NCBI GenBank assembly: GCA_044225825.1
Contig: JBGAIB010000004.1
Location: 529,902 to 593,901, forward strand
Direction: 5' to 3'
Length of the DNA stretch: 64,000 bases
DNA from: Bog-950 sp044225825
GTDB taxonomy: Bacteria; Bacteroidota; Bacteroidia; Chitinophagales; LD1
This document shows positions 56,531-64,000 of the stretch, in pieces (the stretch's first letter is position 1; each line of letters begins with the position of its first letter). The position numbers were made by a program, and so were the translations under genes. A model generated the notes under the pieces. That model was not told the DNA's origin. It was given only the letters and a program-made list of their open reading frames with translations, and ran no database searches.

Positions 56531-56551
56531 TCCTCCTCCGAGGGAGGAGGA
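56531..56551. repeat. Palindromic repeat at the 5' end of the membrane-protein gene
   Basis: Arms TCCTCCTCC / GGGAGGAGGA with a second short hairpin CTTTCC-TTC-GGAAAG at 56557-56571. Its composition matches the intergenic palindromes at 41.3 and 48.8 kb, suggesting this stretch is untranslated. Confidence 0.55.
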
Positions 56552-56645
56552 CTTACTTTCCTTCGGAAAGCTGTGGAAACCATTGCGCGACACTAAAGTC
56601 CGAAATTCTTTGAAACCTTTTTAATTTGCCGAAATAAGCCGCGCT

Positions 56646-57913
56646 TTGCAAAAGCAATTAGTAAATACCATTTTCAGTCGTATTGCCAGTACTACCTTAA
56701 ACTTTTTGGTAGCGCTGATGATTGCACGGCATAGCGGACCCGCAGTTAAGGGAGAAACCACCCTGCTGACAACGGTTATTTTTTTCTTTGTGTTCTTCAG
56801 CAATATACTGGGCGGGCAGGTGTTGGTGTATTTACTGCCGCGCAACGGAGCAGCTGTATTGATTTTACCTGCCATGTTATGGTCGCTGCTGATTAGTGCA
56901 GCAGGCTATTTGATATTACTGGTTACGGAGCTTATCCCCCACCCTTATATCCTTTACCTCAGTTTTTTAAGTTGGATTGCTGCGCTAATCAGTATCCAAC
57001 AAGCGCTGCTGCTGGCTCAAAAACGTATCCGCTTATCGAACCTGCTATCGCTGGTGCCGCTGGCCGGGCAGGTAGCCGGTATTGCGCTTTGTTACAAAGT
57101 ATTTGGCATCCACGATGCCTGGGCCTTTTTGCATGCCACGCTGGTGGCCTATTTGCTTACGCACTTTTTGAGCATCGCCGTAATGTGGAAGGATTTAAAA
57201 GACCTGCGCTTACAGTTTTCGTGGAGCGATATAAAATCCTCTTTTCGTTACGGATTTCTGTTTCAACTGGTGGAGATTCTGCAACTGTTGAACCTGCGGT
57301 ATTATTTCTTTCAGCTTGGTTTACAGCAGGGGGTGCAATACCTGGGTATTTACTCGGTAGGTATTTCCATCCTGGAAGCCATCTGGATTTTGCCACGCAG
57401 CATCAATACGGTGCTATCATAAACACCGCCAACACGCGGGAAACAGAACAGGCGGCAGCGCACACCTTGTTGTTGTGCCGTGTAAGCTTTGTGCTTTCTG
57501 CCATTGCTGTGGCTTGTTTCTTCCTGATACCCAATAGTTTTTTCAGTCTGGTTTTCGGCCATGGCTTTAGCGAAGTAAAACACAGTGTGCGGTTTTTAGG
57601 TCCGGGTATAGTGGTTTATAGTTTTGTTCATATCATCTCGGGTTATTACCTGGGCATTGCAACGTATCGTCCGCTGTTGCTGGCTAATCTTGCTGGTTTT
57701 TTATCACTGTTGTTGTTCGGTTACCTGTTAATACCTACGTATGTTATGAGCGGTGCGGGGCTTTCGGCCAGTTTATCGTTTATGGTAGCGGCAACAATTT
57801 TGCTGGGTTTCTTCTTAAAAACGGGCAAAATGCATGTGGCGCAACTGCTTCCGCAGCGGCAGGACCTACTTTTTTTCAACACTTTAGTAAAAACTATCTT
57901 CGCAAAGCGCTGA
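56646..57913 (+). pseudogene. Wzx-type polysaccharide flippase, frameshifted
   Basis: The first frame (56646-57422) encodes 258 residues of an O-antigen/teichoic-acid flippase (MATE-like fold: IASTTLNFLVALMIARHSGPAVKGE, SFRYGFLFQLVEILQLLNLRYYFF, EAIWILPRSINTV) and stops at TAA. The family sequence then continues in the neighbouring frame from about 57412 (IINTANTRETEQAAAHTLLLCRVSFVLSA...) to 57913. A one-base loss near 57412-57419 would explain it, and no programmed-slippage site is visible. Either the gene is inactive or this is an assembly indel. The intact protein would have about 420 residues and 12 to 14 helices. Confidence 0.82.
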
Positions 57914-57946
57914 TTCCGTCTATTTTTACGGCTCTAAAATTAAAGC

Positions 57947-60175
57947 ATGAGCGCAGCAGCACATTTGGAACCTACTACCGTTGAACAAGCGAAACAGCTA
58001 GGTTTATTACCCGAAGAATTTGAAAAGATAAAGCAGATACTGGGCCGCGTGCCTAATTTTAACGAGTTGAGTGTTTATTCCGTAATGTGGAGCGAACACT
58101 GCAGCTACAAAAACAGTATCAAGTGGTTAAAGACCCTGCCCCGTAAAGGCAAGCACCTGTTGGTGGAAGCCGGTGAAGAGAATGCCGGGCTGGTGGATCT
58201 GGGCGACGGGCTGGCTTGTGCTTTTAAAATTGAATCGCATAATCACCCCAGCGCACTGGAACCTTACCAGGGTGCAGCAACCGGTGTTGGCGGTATCCAC
58301 CGCGATATTTTTACTATGGGTGCCCGTCCTATTTGCGCGTTGAACTCGTTGCGCTTTGGCGAACTGAGTAACGACCGCACCAAATACCTGCTGAAAGGTG
58401 TAGTAAAAGGTATAGGCGATTACGGTAACTGTTTTGGTGTGCCTACGGTAGCCGGCGAGGTTTATTTTGACAACGTTTACCAAACCAACCCACTTGTAAA
58501 TGCTATGAGCGTTGGTATCGTAAAAATTGGGGAAACGGTTTCGGCTATTTCGCAGGGTGTAGGTAACCCCGTTTACATTGTGGGTTCTTCAACCGGTAAG
58601 GATGGTATACACGGTGCTGCATTTGCCTCAAAAGATATTACCGAAGATTCAGCCAAGGACTTACCTGCCGTTCAGGTTGGTGATCCGTTTACCGAAAAAC
58701 TGTTGCTGGAAGCATCGCTGGAAGTAATTAAAACCGGCGCTGTAGTGGGTATGCAGGATATGGGTGCAGCGGGCATTACCTGTTCCACGAGCGAAATGAG
58801 TGCAAAGGGCAAAAGCGGTATGAAGGTATGGCTGGATAAAGTGCCTACCCGCCAACCGAATATGAAGCCCTGGGAAATCCTGCTTTCCGAATCGCAGGAG
58901 CGTATGTTGATTGTGGTGAAGAAAGGCATGGAAAAAGAAGTGGAAGCCGTTTTTGAAAAATGGGATTTACACTGCGAAATAATTGGCGAAGTTACCGGTA
59001 CCGGTAACCTGGAATATTACATGGGCAGCGAATTAGTGGCCAATGTACCAGCCGAAAGTTTGGTATTAGGTGGCGGTGCACCGGTTTATGAGCGCGAATA
59101 CAAAGAGCCGGCTTACTACGCTGAGAACAAGAAATTTGACATTAGCAAAGTTGACGAGCCTGCCAACTTGAAAGAAGTAGCCCGTGCACTTGCCGGTAAC
59201 CTGAATATCGCCAGCAAACGCTGGGTGTTTGAACAATACGACAGCATGGTGGGTGTGGCAAATACCAGCACTAACCGGCCGAGCGACGCCGCTATTGTGC
59301 GTGTTTTGGGCAGCAATAAAACATTGGCAGTTACCGTGGATTGCAATGCCCGGTATGTATGGGCCGACCCATTTGTGGGCGGTCAGATTGCTGTGGCAGA
59401 AGCTGCCCGCAACATTGTATGCAGCGGTGGCGAGCCTTCGGCTATTACCAACTGTTTAAACTTCGGCAACCCGTATAACCCTGAGGTTTACTGGCAGTTT
59501 GTGAATGCCCTGAAAGGTATGGGCGAAGCCTGCAAAGCATTTGATACACCAGTTACAGGCGGTAATGTTTCGTTCTATAACCAAAGCACCGAAGGCGGCG
59601 CTGTTTACCCAACACCTACCATTGGTATGATAGGAACGGTTGTAGATAAGGAAACTGTGATGAGCATGAACTTTAAGAAGAGCGGTGACCGTATTTATGT
59701 AATTGGTGAAATGAAGGAATGTATCGCCAGCAGTCAGTATTTAACGGCTTATCACAATGTGCAGAATTCAGGCGCTCCTTACTTTGACCTTGAAACAGAA
59801 GTAAATGTTCAAAACGCAGTTAAGGATGTGATCAACGAAATGCTGGTTGAATCGGCACATGATGTTTCGGAAGGTGGTTTGTTTATTACCCTGATGGAAT
59901 CGGCTATTGCCGGCCGCCGCGGTTTTGAAATTGAAACCGACAGCGATATGCGTAAGGATGCCTTTTTGTTTGGCGAAGCACAGAGCCGCGTAGTGGTAAC
60001 TGTGAAGGATACCAAAGAGGATGCTTTCCTTGAATTACTGAGCAAGCACAATGTGGAGTTCAGCAACATTGGTGTGGTAACTACGTCGATGATCTTTATT
60101 GATAAAGAACGTTGGGGCACTGCCAGCGACTGGAAAGATATTTACGACGAGGCACTGGAAAAGGCGCTGAATTAA
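57947..60175 (+). CDS. purL: Phosphoribosylformylglycinamidine synthase subunit, small-type PurL
   Basis: 742 residues, the small form that lacks the glutaminase and N-terminal domains and works with separate PurS and PurQ, neither of which is in this window. Motifs: SYKNSIKWLKTLP, KIESHNHPSALEPYQGAATGVGGIHRD, GAAGITCSTSEMSAKGKSG and the repeated AIRS-type ATP fold with TGGNVSFYNQ. It performs the fourth step of de novo purine synthesis. Confidence 0.95.
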   Translation: MSAAAHLEPTTVEQAKQLGLLPEEFEKIKQILGRVPNFNELSVYSVMWSEHCSYKNSIKWLKTLPRKGKHLLVEAGEENAGLVDLGDGLACAFKIESHNHPSALEPYQGAATGVGGIHRDIFTMGARPICALNSLRFGELSNDRTKYLLKGVVKGIGDYGNCFGVPTVAGEVYFDNVYQTNPLVNAMSVGIVKIGETVSAISQGVGNPVYIVGSSTGKDGIHGAAFASKDITEDSAKDLPAVQVGDPFTEKLLLEASLEVIKTGAVVGMQDMGAAGITCSTSEMSAKGKSGMKVWLDKVPTRQPNMKPWEILLSESQERMLIVVKKGMEKEVEAVFEKWDLHCEIIGEVTGTGNLEYYMGSELVANVPAESLVLGGGAPVYEREYKEPAYYAENKKFDISKVDEPANLKEVARALAGNLNIASKRWVFEQYDSMVGVANTSTNRPSDAAIVRVLGSNKTLAVTVDCNARYVWADPFVGGQIAVAEAARNIVCSGGEPSAITNCLNFGNPYNPEVYWQFVNALKGMGEACKAFDTPVTGGNVSFYNQSTEGGAVYPTPTIGMIGTVVDKETVMSMNFKKSGDRIYVIGEMKECIASSQYLTAYHNVQNSGAPYFDLETEVNVQNAVKDVINEMLVESAHDVSEGGLFITLMESAIAGRRGFEIETDSDMRKDAFLFGEAQSRVVVTVKDTKEDAFLELLSKHNVEFSNIGVVTTSMIFIDKERWGTASDWKDIYDEALEKALN

Positions 60176-60202
60176 TAAGCGTATTTTAATAATTGATTTT
60201 AG

Positions 60203-60222
60203 AACGGCCCGGGAGGGCCGTT
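60203..60222 (+). terminator. Rho-independent terminator of purL
   Basis: Eight-bp stem AACGGCCC / GGGCCGTT with loop ggga, followed by TTTTTTT, 27 bases past the purL stop. Confidence 0.92.
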
Positions 60223-60524
60223 TTTTTATTGCTTGCCACTAAGGCGCGAAGATGTAAAGCTACCTACAAAGTGGAAGTTCCGATGCCTCCGAAGCCGTGC
60301 GATGACGGTCTGTTTGATTTGCCTGGCATCCTTCCTTAGTCACTTTCTCAATTTTCTAAGTTTAGAAATACCAACGGGATAACCGTTAGATAAAATCCAT
60401 ATTGGCAAATGAAGTGCTGAGAGTGTCCATGTATTTATTGACTAACACTGATGAAAGCTAAAATGCTTTTACCTGTACTTCTGGATTATAAAGTACCAGC
60501 TCCGAAGAACCGCGTAATTTGTAA

Positions 60525-60559
60525 ACGCACTACCCGCCTGGTTTATGCGGGTAGTGCGT
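60525..60559 (-). terminator. Hairpin after the giant repeat-protein gene
   Basis: A 13-bp perfect stem (ACGCACTACCCGC / GCGGGTAGTGCGT) with a nine-base loop, 12 bases past the stop. The T tract on the - strand is short (TTTAC), so termination may be weak. Confidence 0.65.
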
Positions 60560-60571
60560 AAAGATGCAACC

Positions 60572-63500
60572 TTATTGTTTCACCAGGGTGATAATTTTGA
60601 GTTTCTGCTTATCGTCGGCGATAACAAAGTAATACACCCCGGCGGCAAGATCTCTCAAGTCAAACTCCTGTTTAGAGCTTGTCAAGTCAAATTCGCGAAC
60701 AAGCGCGCCTAATGGGTTAACTAAATTGACCTTTAAAGTCCCCTGGTAATTGTGCTCGAGGATAAATAAGCCGTTGCCCGGGTTAGGATACAACTGAAAG
60801 TGCACACTGCTGATTTCATCAATTCCAATCACCGTTACATTTACACAGTTGGTTGTTGCCGAACAACTATTAAGAGTAACCATACATTGGTAGGAGCCAC
60901 TTTGCAAAGCTGTAAATGACTGCGAGATCGCACCCGAAACCGGCTGACCTGTGCTGCAATCGTACCACTGGTAGGTTGCGCCGCTTTGCGCTGCCGTGCA
61001 AACCGCTCCATTAGCTGTTGCAATCGTACTCACCTCCGTTACCGTTAAGGACAGCACTACAATGCTATCGCATCCTTTAGCGCTAACCAGCGTATCGTAG
61101 TAAACACCGCTTTGCGTTAATGTCTGTGTGCCCAGGTGATAAACATCCCCTTTGCAAATTGTGGCTGTAACAGGGTTTGCGACCGCAAAATTAACGGTGA
61201 GCGTAAGCACAACAAAACTATCGCAACCATACGAGGAAGTAAGGGTATCGAAATAAACACCACTTTGCGTGAGCAGCTTTCCTCCGAAATTATAAGCACT
61301 TCCCTGGCAGATATTCTCGTTGAGAACGGTAGCCTGATTAGACTGCACCGTTAGGTTAAGGTAATCTATACTATCGCAGCCCAGCTGACTTTGCATAACA
61401 TGGCTGTATACACCGCTTGTATATAGCGGTATGCCATAATAAGTATAGCTGCTACCCTGGCAAATAACAGCGGAATGATGCGTTGCATAAGAAGGCTTAA
61501 CAGTAAGTACGATGTTCACAAAGCTATCGCAACCGGCTACGGTACTAAGGGTGTCGCTATAAGAACCGCTTTGGGTAAGCGCTTGCCCGTTGAAATAATA
61601 GGAACTACCCTGGCAAATTGAAACATTGGAGGATGTTGTATATACGGGTTTTACATGCAGGTTAAGCACCACAAAGCTATCACAACCATTAATGCTGGTA
61701 AAAGTGTCAGTATAAACTCCGCTTTGCGTTAAAGACTGCCCATTAAAGAAATAGCTGGATCCGAAGCAGGTATAACCTGAAATATAGGTATAGGCAGCAG
61801 GGATAACTACCAGGTGCAGATAATCGGTGCTATCGCATCCGGATTGCGAGTTCATAGAGTGGCTATAATTACCGCTTGTAGTGAGCGCAATGCCGTAGTA
61901 GTTATAACTATCACCCTGGCAGATGTTCTCCGTGTGGTTGTTCGTGTACGCCGGGTTAACCGTTAAGGTTAACGTAATAATGCTGTCACAACCGTGAATA
62001 GAAGCCAGTGTATCGTAGTAGGTACCGCTTACAGTTAGGCTTTGTCCGCTAAAGCTATAAGAAGTTCCCTGGCAAATGCTTGCAGTTACCGGCGTAGTGA
62101 ATACCGGATATACATCCAAATGCAAATAGTCAATACTATCACAGCCCTGCTGACTTTGCATCGTGTGCGAGTAATCGCCTGTTGCAGTTAAGGCAGTGCC
62201 ATAGTAGTTATAAGAACCACCCTGACAAATGCTTTCTGTGTGACTATTTGAATAGGTTGGATTAACTGTCAGCGTTAAGGCGATGATGCTATCGCAGCCA
62301 TGTATGGTAGCGAGGGTATCGTAGTAAGTGCCGCTTACAGTTAAGGACTGTCCATTAAAGCTATAAGACGATCCCTGACAGATGATTGCAGTAACCGGTG
62401 TTGTGAATACCGGATAAACATCCAAATGCAGGTAATCAATACTATCGCAACCCTGCTGACTTTGCATCGTGTGTGAGTAATCACCCGTTGCGGTCAGGGC
62501 AGTGCCGTAGTAATTGTAGCTGCTGCCTTGGCAAATGCTCTCGGTGTGGTTGTTAGCGTAAATCGGATTAACAGTCAATGTTAAAGCAATGATACTGTCG
62601 CAACCGTGTATAGTAGCGAGGGTGTCGTAGTAGGTGCCGCTTGCTGTTAAGGTCTGGCCATTAAAGCTATAAGAAGCTCCCTGACAAATGCTTGCAGTTA
62701 CCGGTGTAGTGAATACCGGATACACATCCAAATGCAGGTAGTCGATACTATCGCAGCCCTGCTGACTTTGCATCGTGTGCGAATAATCACCTGCTGCAGT
62801 TAAGGCCGTGCCGTAGTAGTTATAAGAACCACCCTGGCAAATGTTCTCAGTATGATTGTTAGCGTAAACCGGATTAACCGTCAGCGTTAAGGCAATGATG
62901 CTATCACAACCATGTATGGTAGCGAGCGTGTCGAAGTAAGTGCCGCTTGCAGTTAAGGACTGTCCATTAAAGCTATAAGAAGCCCCCTGACAAATGCTTG
63001 CAGTTACCGGCATAGTGTATACCGGATATACATCCAAATGCAGGTAATCAATACTATCGCAGCCCTGCTGACTTTGCAAAGTATGCGAGTAATCGCCTGT
63101 GGTAGTTAAAGTAGTACCGTAGTAATTGTAACTGCTACCCTGACAAATGCTTTCTGTGTGACTATTTGAGTAGGTTGGATTAACAGTCAATGTTAAAGCA
63201 ATGATACTATCACAGCCACCTGCTGCAGTTAATGTGTCAAAATACAAACCGGCAGAGCCTAAGGTTTGTCCATAGAAACTGTAGGTTGCTCCCTGACAGA
63301 TGCTTGCAGCAACCGGAGTAGTGAATATCGGATATACATCCAAATGCAAATAGTCGATACTATCGCAGCCCTGCTGGCTTTGCATGGTATGCGAGTAATC
63401 GCCTATTGCAGTTAAAACTGTACCGTAGTAGTTATAAGAACCACCCTGGCAGATGCTCTCGGTATGATTGTTAGCGTAAACCGGATTAACCGTCAGCGTT

Positions 63501-64000
63501 AAGGCGATGATGCTATCACAACCATGTACAGTTGCGAGGGTATCGTAGTAGGTACCGCTTGCTGTTAAGTTCTGTCCGTTAAAGTTATAAGAAGCGCCCT
63601 GACAGATGCTTGCAGTTACCGGTGTAGTGAACACCGGATATACATCCAAATGCAAATAGTCGATACTATCGCAGCCCTGCTGACTTTGCATCGTGTGCGA
63701 GTAATCGCCCGTTGCGGTTAAGGCAGTGCCATAGTAGTTGTAAGAACCACCCTGACAAATGCTCTCGGTATGAATGTTAGCGTAAACAGGGTTTACCGTT
63801 AAGGTAAGAGCTATAATGCTATCGCAACCGTGTATGGTGGCGAGGGTGTCGTAGTATGTGCCGCTTGCTGTTAAGTTCTGTCCGTTAAAGCTATAAGAAG
63901 CACCCTGACAAATACTTGCAGTAACCGGGGTAGTGAATACAGGATAAACATCCAGGTGTAGGTAGTCAATACTATCACAGCCCTGTTGACTTTGCATCGT
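60572..64000 (-). CDS. Giant secreted repeat protein with T9SS type A sorting domain (5' part outside the window)
   Basis: At least 1142 residues; the reading frame continues beyond 64000. It is built from 51-residue modules with core ICQGxSYxFxGxxLTxSGxY and GCDSIxxLxLxVxP. Two types (A: DTLATIHGCDSIIALTL; B: HTMQSQQGCDSIDYLHL) alternate to give a 102-residue, 306-bp super-repeat. Nineteen ICQG-like module starts are visible; one is CFG and one CKG. Each module has two Cys, likely a disulfide. The last four or five modules diverge, followed by an Ig-like Cys pair domain (CTAAQSGATYQWYDC) and a final type A sorting domain (LYPNPGNGLFIL, ...LRDLAAGVYYFVI). It is a surface or secreted filament/adhesin-like protein, by inference from form only. 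Confidence 0.9.
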   Translation of the reverse strand, partial: TMQSQQGCDSIDYLHLDVYPVFTTPVTASICQGASYSFNGQNLTASGTYYDTLATIHGCDSIIALTLTVNPVYANIHTESICQGGSYNYYGTALTATGDYSHTMQSQQGCDSIDYLHLDVYPVFTTPVTASICQGASYNFNGQNLTASGTYYDTLATVHGCDSIIALTLTVNPVYANNHTESICQGGSYNYYGTVLTAIGDYSHTMQSQQGCDSIDYLHLDVYPIFTTPVAASICQGATYSFYGQTLGSAGLYFDTLTAAGGCDSIIALTLTVNPTYSNSHTESICQGSSYNYYGTTLTTTGDYSHTLQSQQGCDSIDYLHLDVYPVYTMPVTASICQGASYSFNGQSLTASGTYFDTLATIHGCDSIIALTLTVNPVYANNHTENICQGGSYNYYGTALTAAGDYSHTMQSQQGCDSIDYLHLDVYPVFTTPVTASICQGASYSFNGQTLTASGTYYDTLATIHGCDSIIALTLTVNPIYANNHTESICQGSSYNYYGTALTATGDYSHTMQSQQGCDSIDYLHLDVYPVFTTPVTAIICQGSSYSFNGQSLTVSGTYYDTLATIHGCDSIIALTLTVNPTYSNSHTESICQGGSYNYYGTALTATGDYSHTMQSQQGCDSIDYLHLDVYPVFTTPVTASICQGTSYSFSGQSLTVSGTYYDTLASIHGCDSIITLTLTVNPAYTNNHTENICQGDSYNYYGIALTTSGNYSHSMNSQSGCDSTDYLHLVVIPAAYTYISGYTCFGSSYFFNGQSLTQSGVYTDTFTSINGCDSFVVLNLHVKPVYTTSSNVSICQGSSYYFNGQALTQSGSYSDTLSTVAGCDSFVNIVLTVKPSYATHHSAVICQGSSYTYYGIPLYTSGVYSHVMQSQLGCDSIDYLNLTVQSNQATVLNENICQGSAYNFGGKLLTQSGVYFDTLTSSYGCDSFVVLTLTVNFAVANPVTATICKGDVYHLGTQTLTQSGVYYDTLVSAKGCDSIVVLSLTVTEVSTIATANGAVCTAAQSGATYQWYDCSTGQPVSGAISQSFTALQSGSYQCMVTLNSCSATTNCVNVTVIGIDEISSVHFQLYPNPGNGLFILEHNYQGTLKVNLVNPLGALVREFDLTSSKQEFDLRDLAAGVYYFVIADDKQKLKIITLVKQ

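Larger units (their letters stand above)
60176..60571. other. Gene-free region between purL and the giant repeat protein
   Basis: 396 bases with the purL terminator, one copy of the cactaaggcgcgaag dispersed motif (60237-60260) and the hairpin at 60525-60559. The rest has no recognisable features. Confidence 0.5.

Noticed and set aside
56494..56583. N-terminal extension of the polytopic membrane protein
   Set aside because: The stretch consists of palindromic C/T-rich repeats and encodes an unlikely leader; the GTG at 56493 precedes the first hydrophobic segment.
56972..57913. Separate 313-codon gene overlapping the flippase
   Set aside because: Only the part after about 57412 has protein-like sequence, and that continues the flippase family; the earlier part is an out-of-frame shadow.
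60525..60559. Operator or riboswitch
   Set aside because: It is a simple perfect hairpin just past a stop codon; a transcription terminator is the simpler explanation.

Overview
The window looks like a chromosomal segment of a Bacteroidota bacterium, probably from the Chitinophagia/Sphingobacteriia side of the phylum (inferred from gene content only). The main pointers are a type 9 secretion (T9SS) sorting domain on a giant repeat protein, a fused SecDF, a type III glutamine synthetase, a TonB-dependent receptor with a CarboxypepD_reg-like N-terminus, many lipoproteins, and promoter-like sites of the Bacteroidota TTTG / TAnnTTTG type. Most of the DNA is dense housekeeping and envelope coding sequence. 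Gene-poor stretches lie at 5.8-7.0 kb, 41.1-41.7 kb, 48.7-49.6 kb and 60.2-60.6 kb.

Layout. 0-8 kb: DUF1295 membrane protein, rhomboid protease, lipoprotein, penicillin-acylase-type hydrolase, a repeat-rich spacer, a CAP-domain protein and a DUF899 thioredoxin-like protein. 8-14 kb: an outer-membrane barrel protein, a histidine kinase/response regulator/response regulator operon and a secreted beta-helix protein. 14-26 kb: beta-lactamase-like lipoprotein, then an envelope block (LptA/OstA-like, MCE/MlaD-like, cell-wall amidase) divergent from lptD-cinA, then a lipoyl E2 acyltransferase. 26-41 kb: RluA-type pseudouridine synthase, EGF-like lipoprotein, TonB receptor, dipeptide epimerase, sucC, LolD-like ATPase, response regulator-SCO1-cytochrome c, secDF, an OmpA/PD40 protein and queE.

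41.7-48.7 kb holds a complete type II-C CRISPR-Cas system: an array of 29 intact 36-bp repeats plus degenerate end repeats, cas2, cas1, a compact cas9 (1116 aa), and a tracrRNA gene read divergently from the cas9 start. The tracrRNA anti-repeat fixes crRNA polarity as the + strand, so the array is transcribed towards the cas operon, which is on the - strand. Each repeat contains a sequence resembling the phylum's own promoter, so each spacer may be transcribed independently. The array decays at both ends, and a 15-bp sequence is shared between a hybrid terminal repeat and the DNA next to cas2.

49.6-64 kb: lipoprotein, folD, SGNH hydrolase, glnN, a polytopic membrane protein, a frameshifted flippase, small-type purL and the C-terminal 1.1k residues of a giant secreted protein built on a strict 306-bp tandem DNA repeat.

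I found no tRNA, rRNA, insertion sequence or prophage. The CRISPR type is known. The less ordinary points are the repeat-embedded promoter, the array-end structure, the interspersed noncoding repeats (a 207-bp direct duplication and a 45-bp element present in two inverted copies 43 kb apart), the giant repeat protein, and a sensor kinase without a usable canonical start codon.
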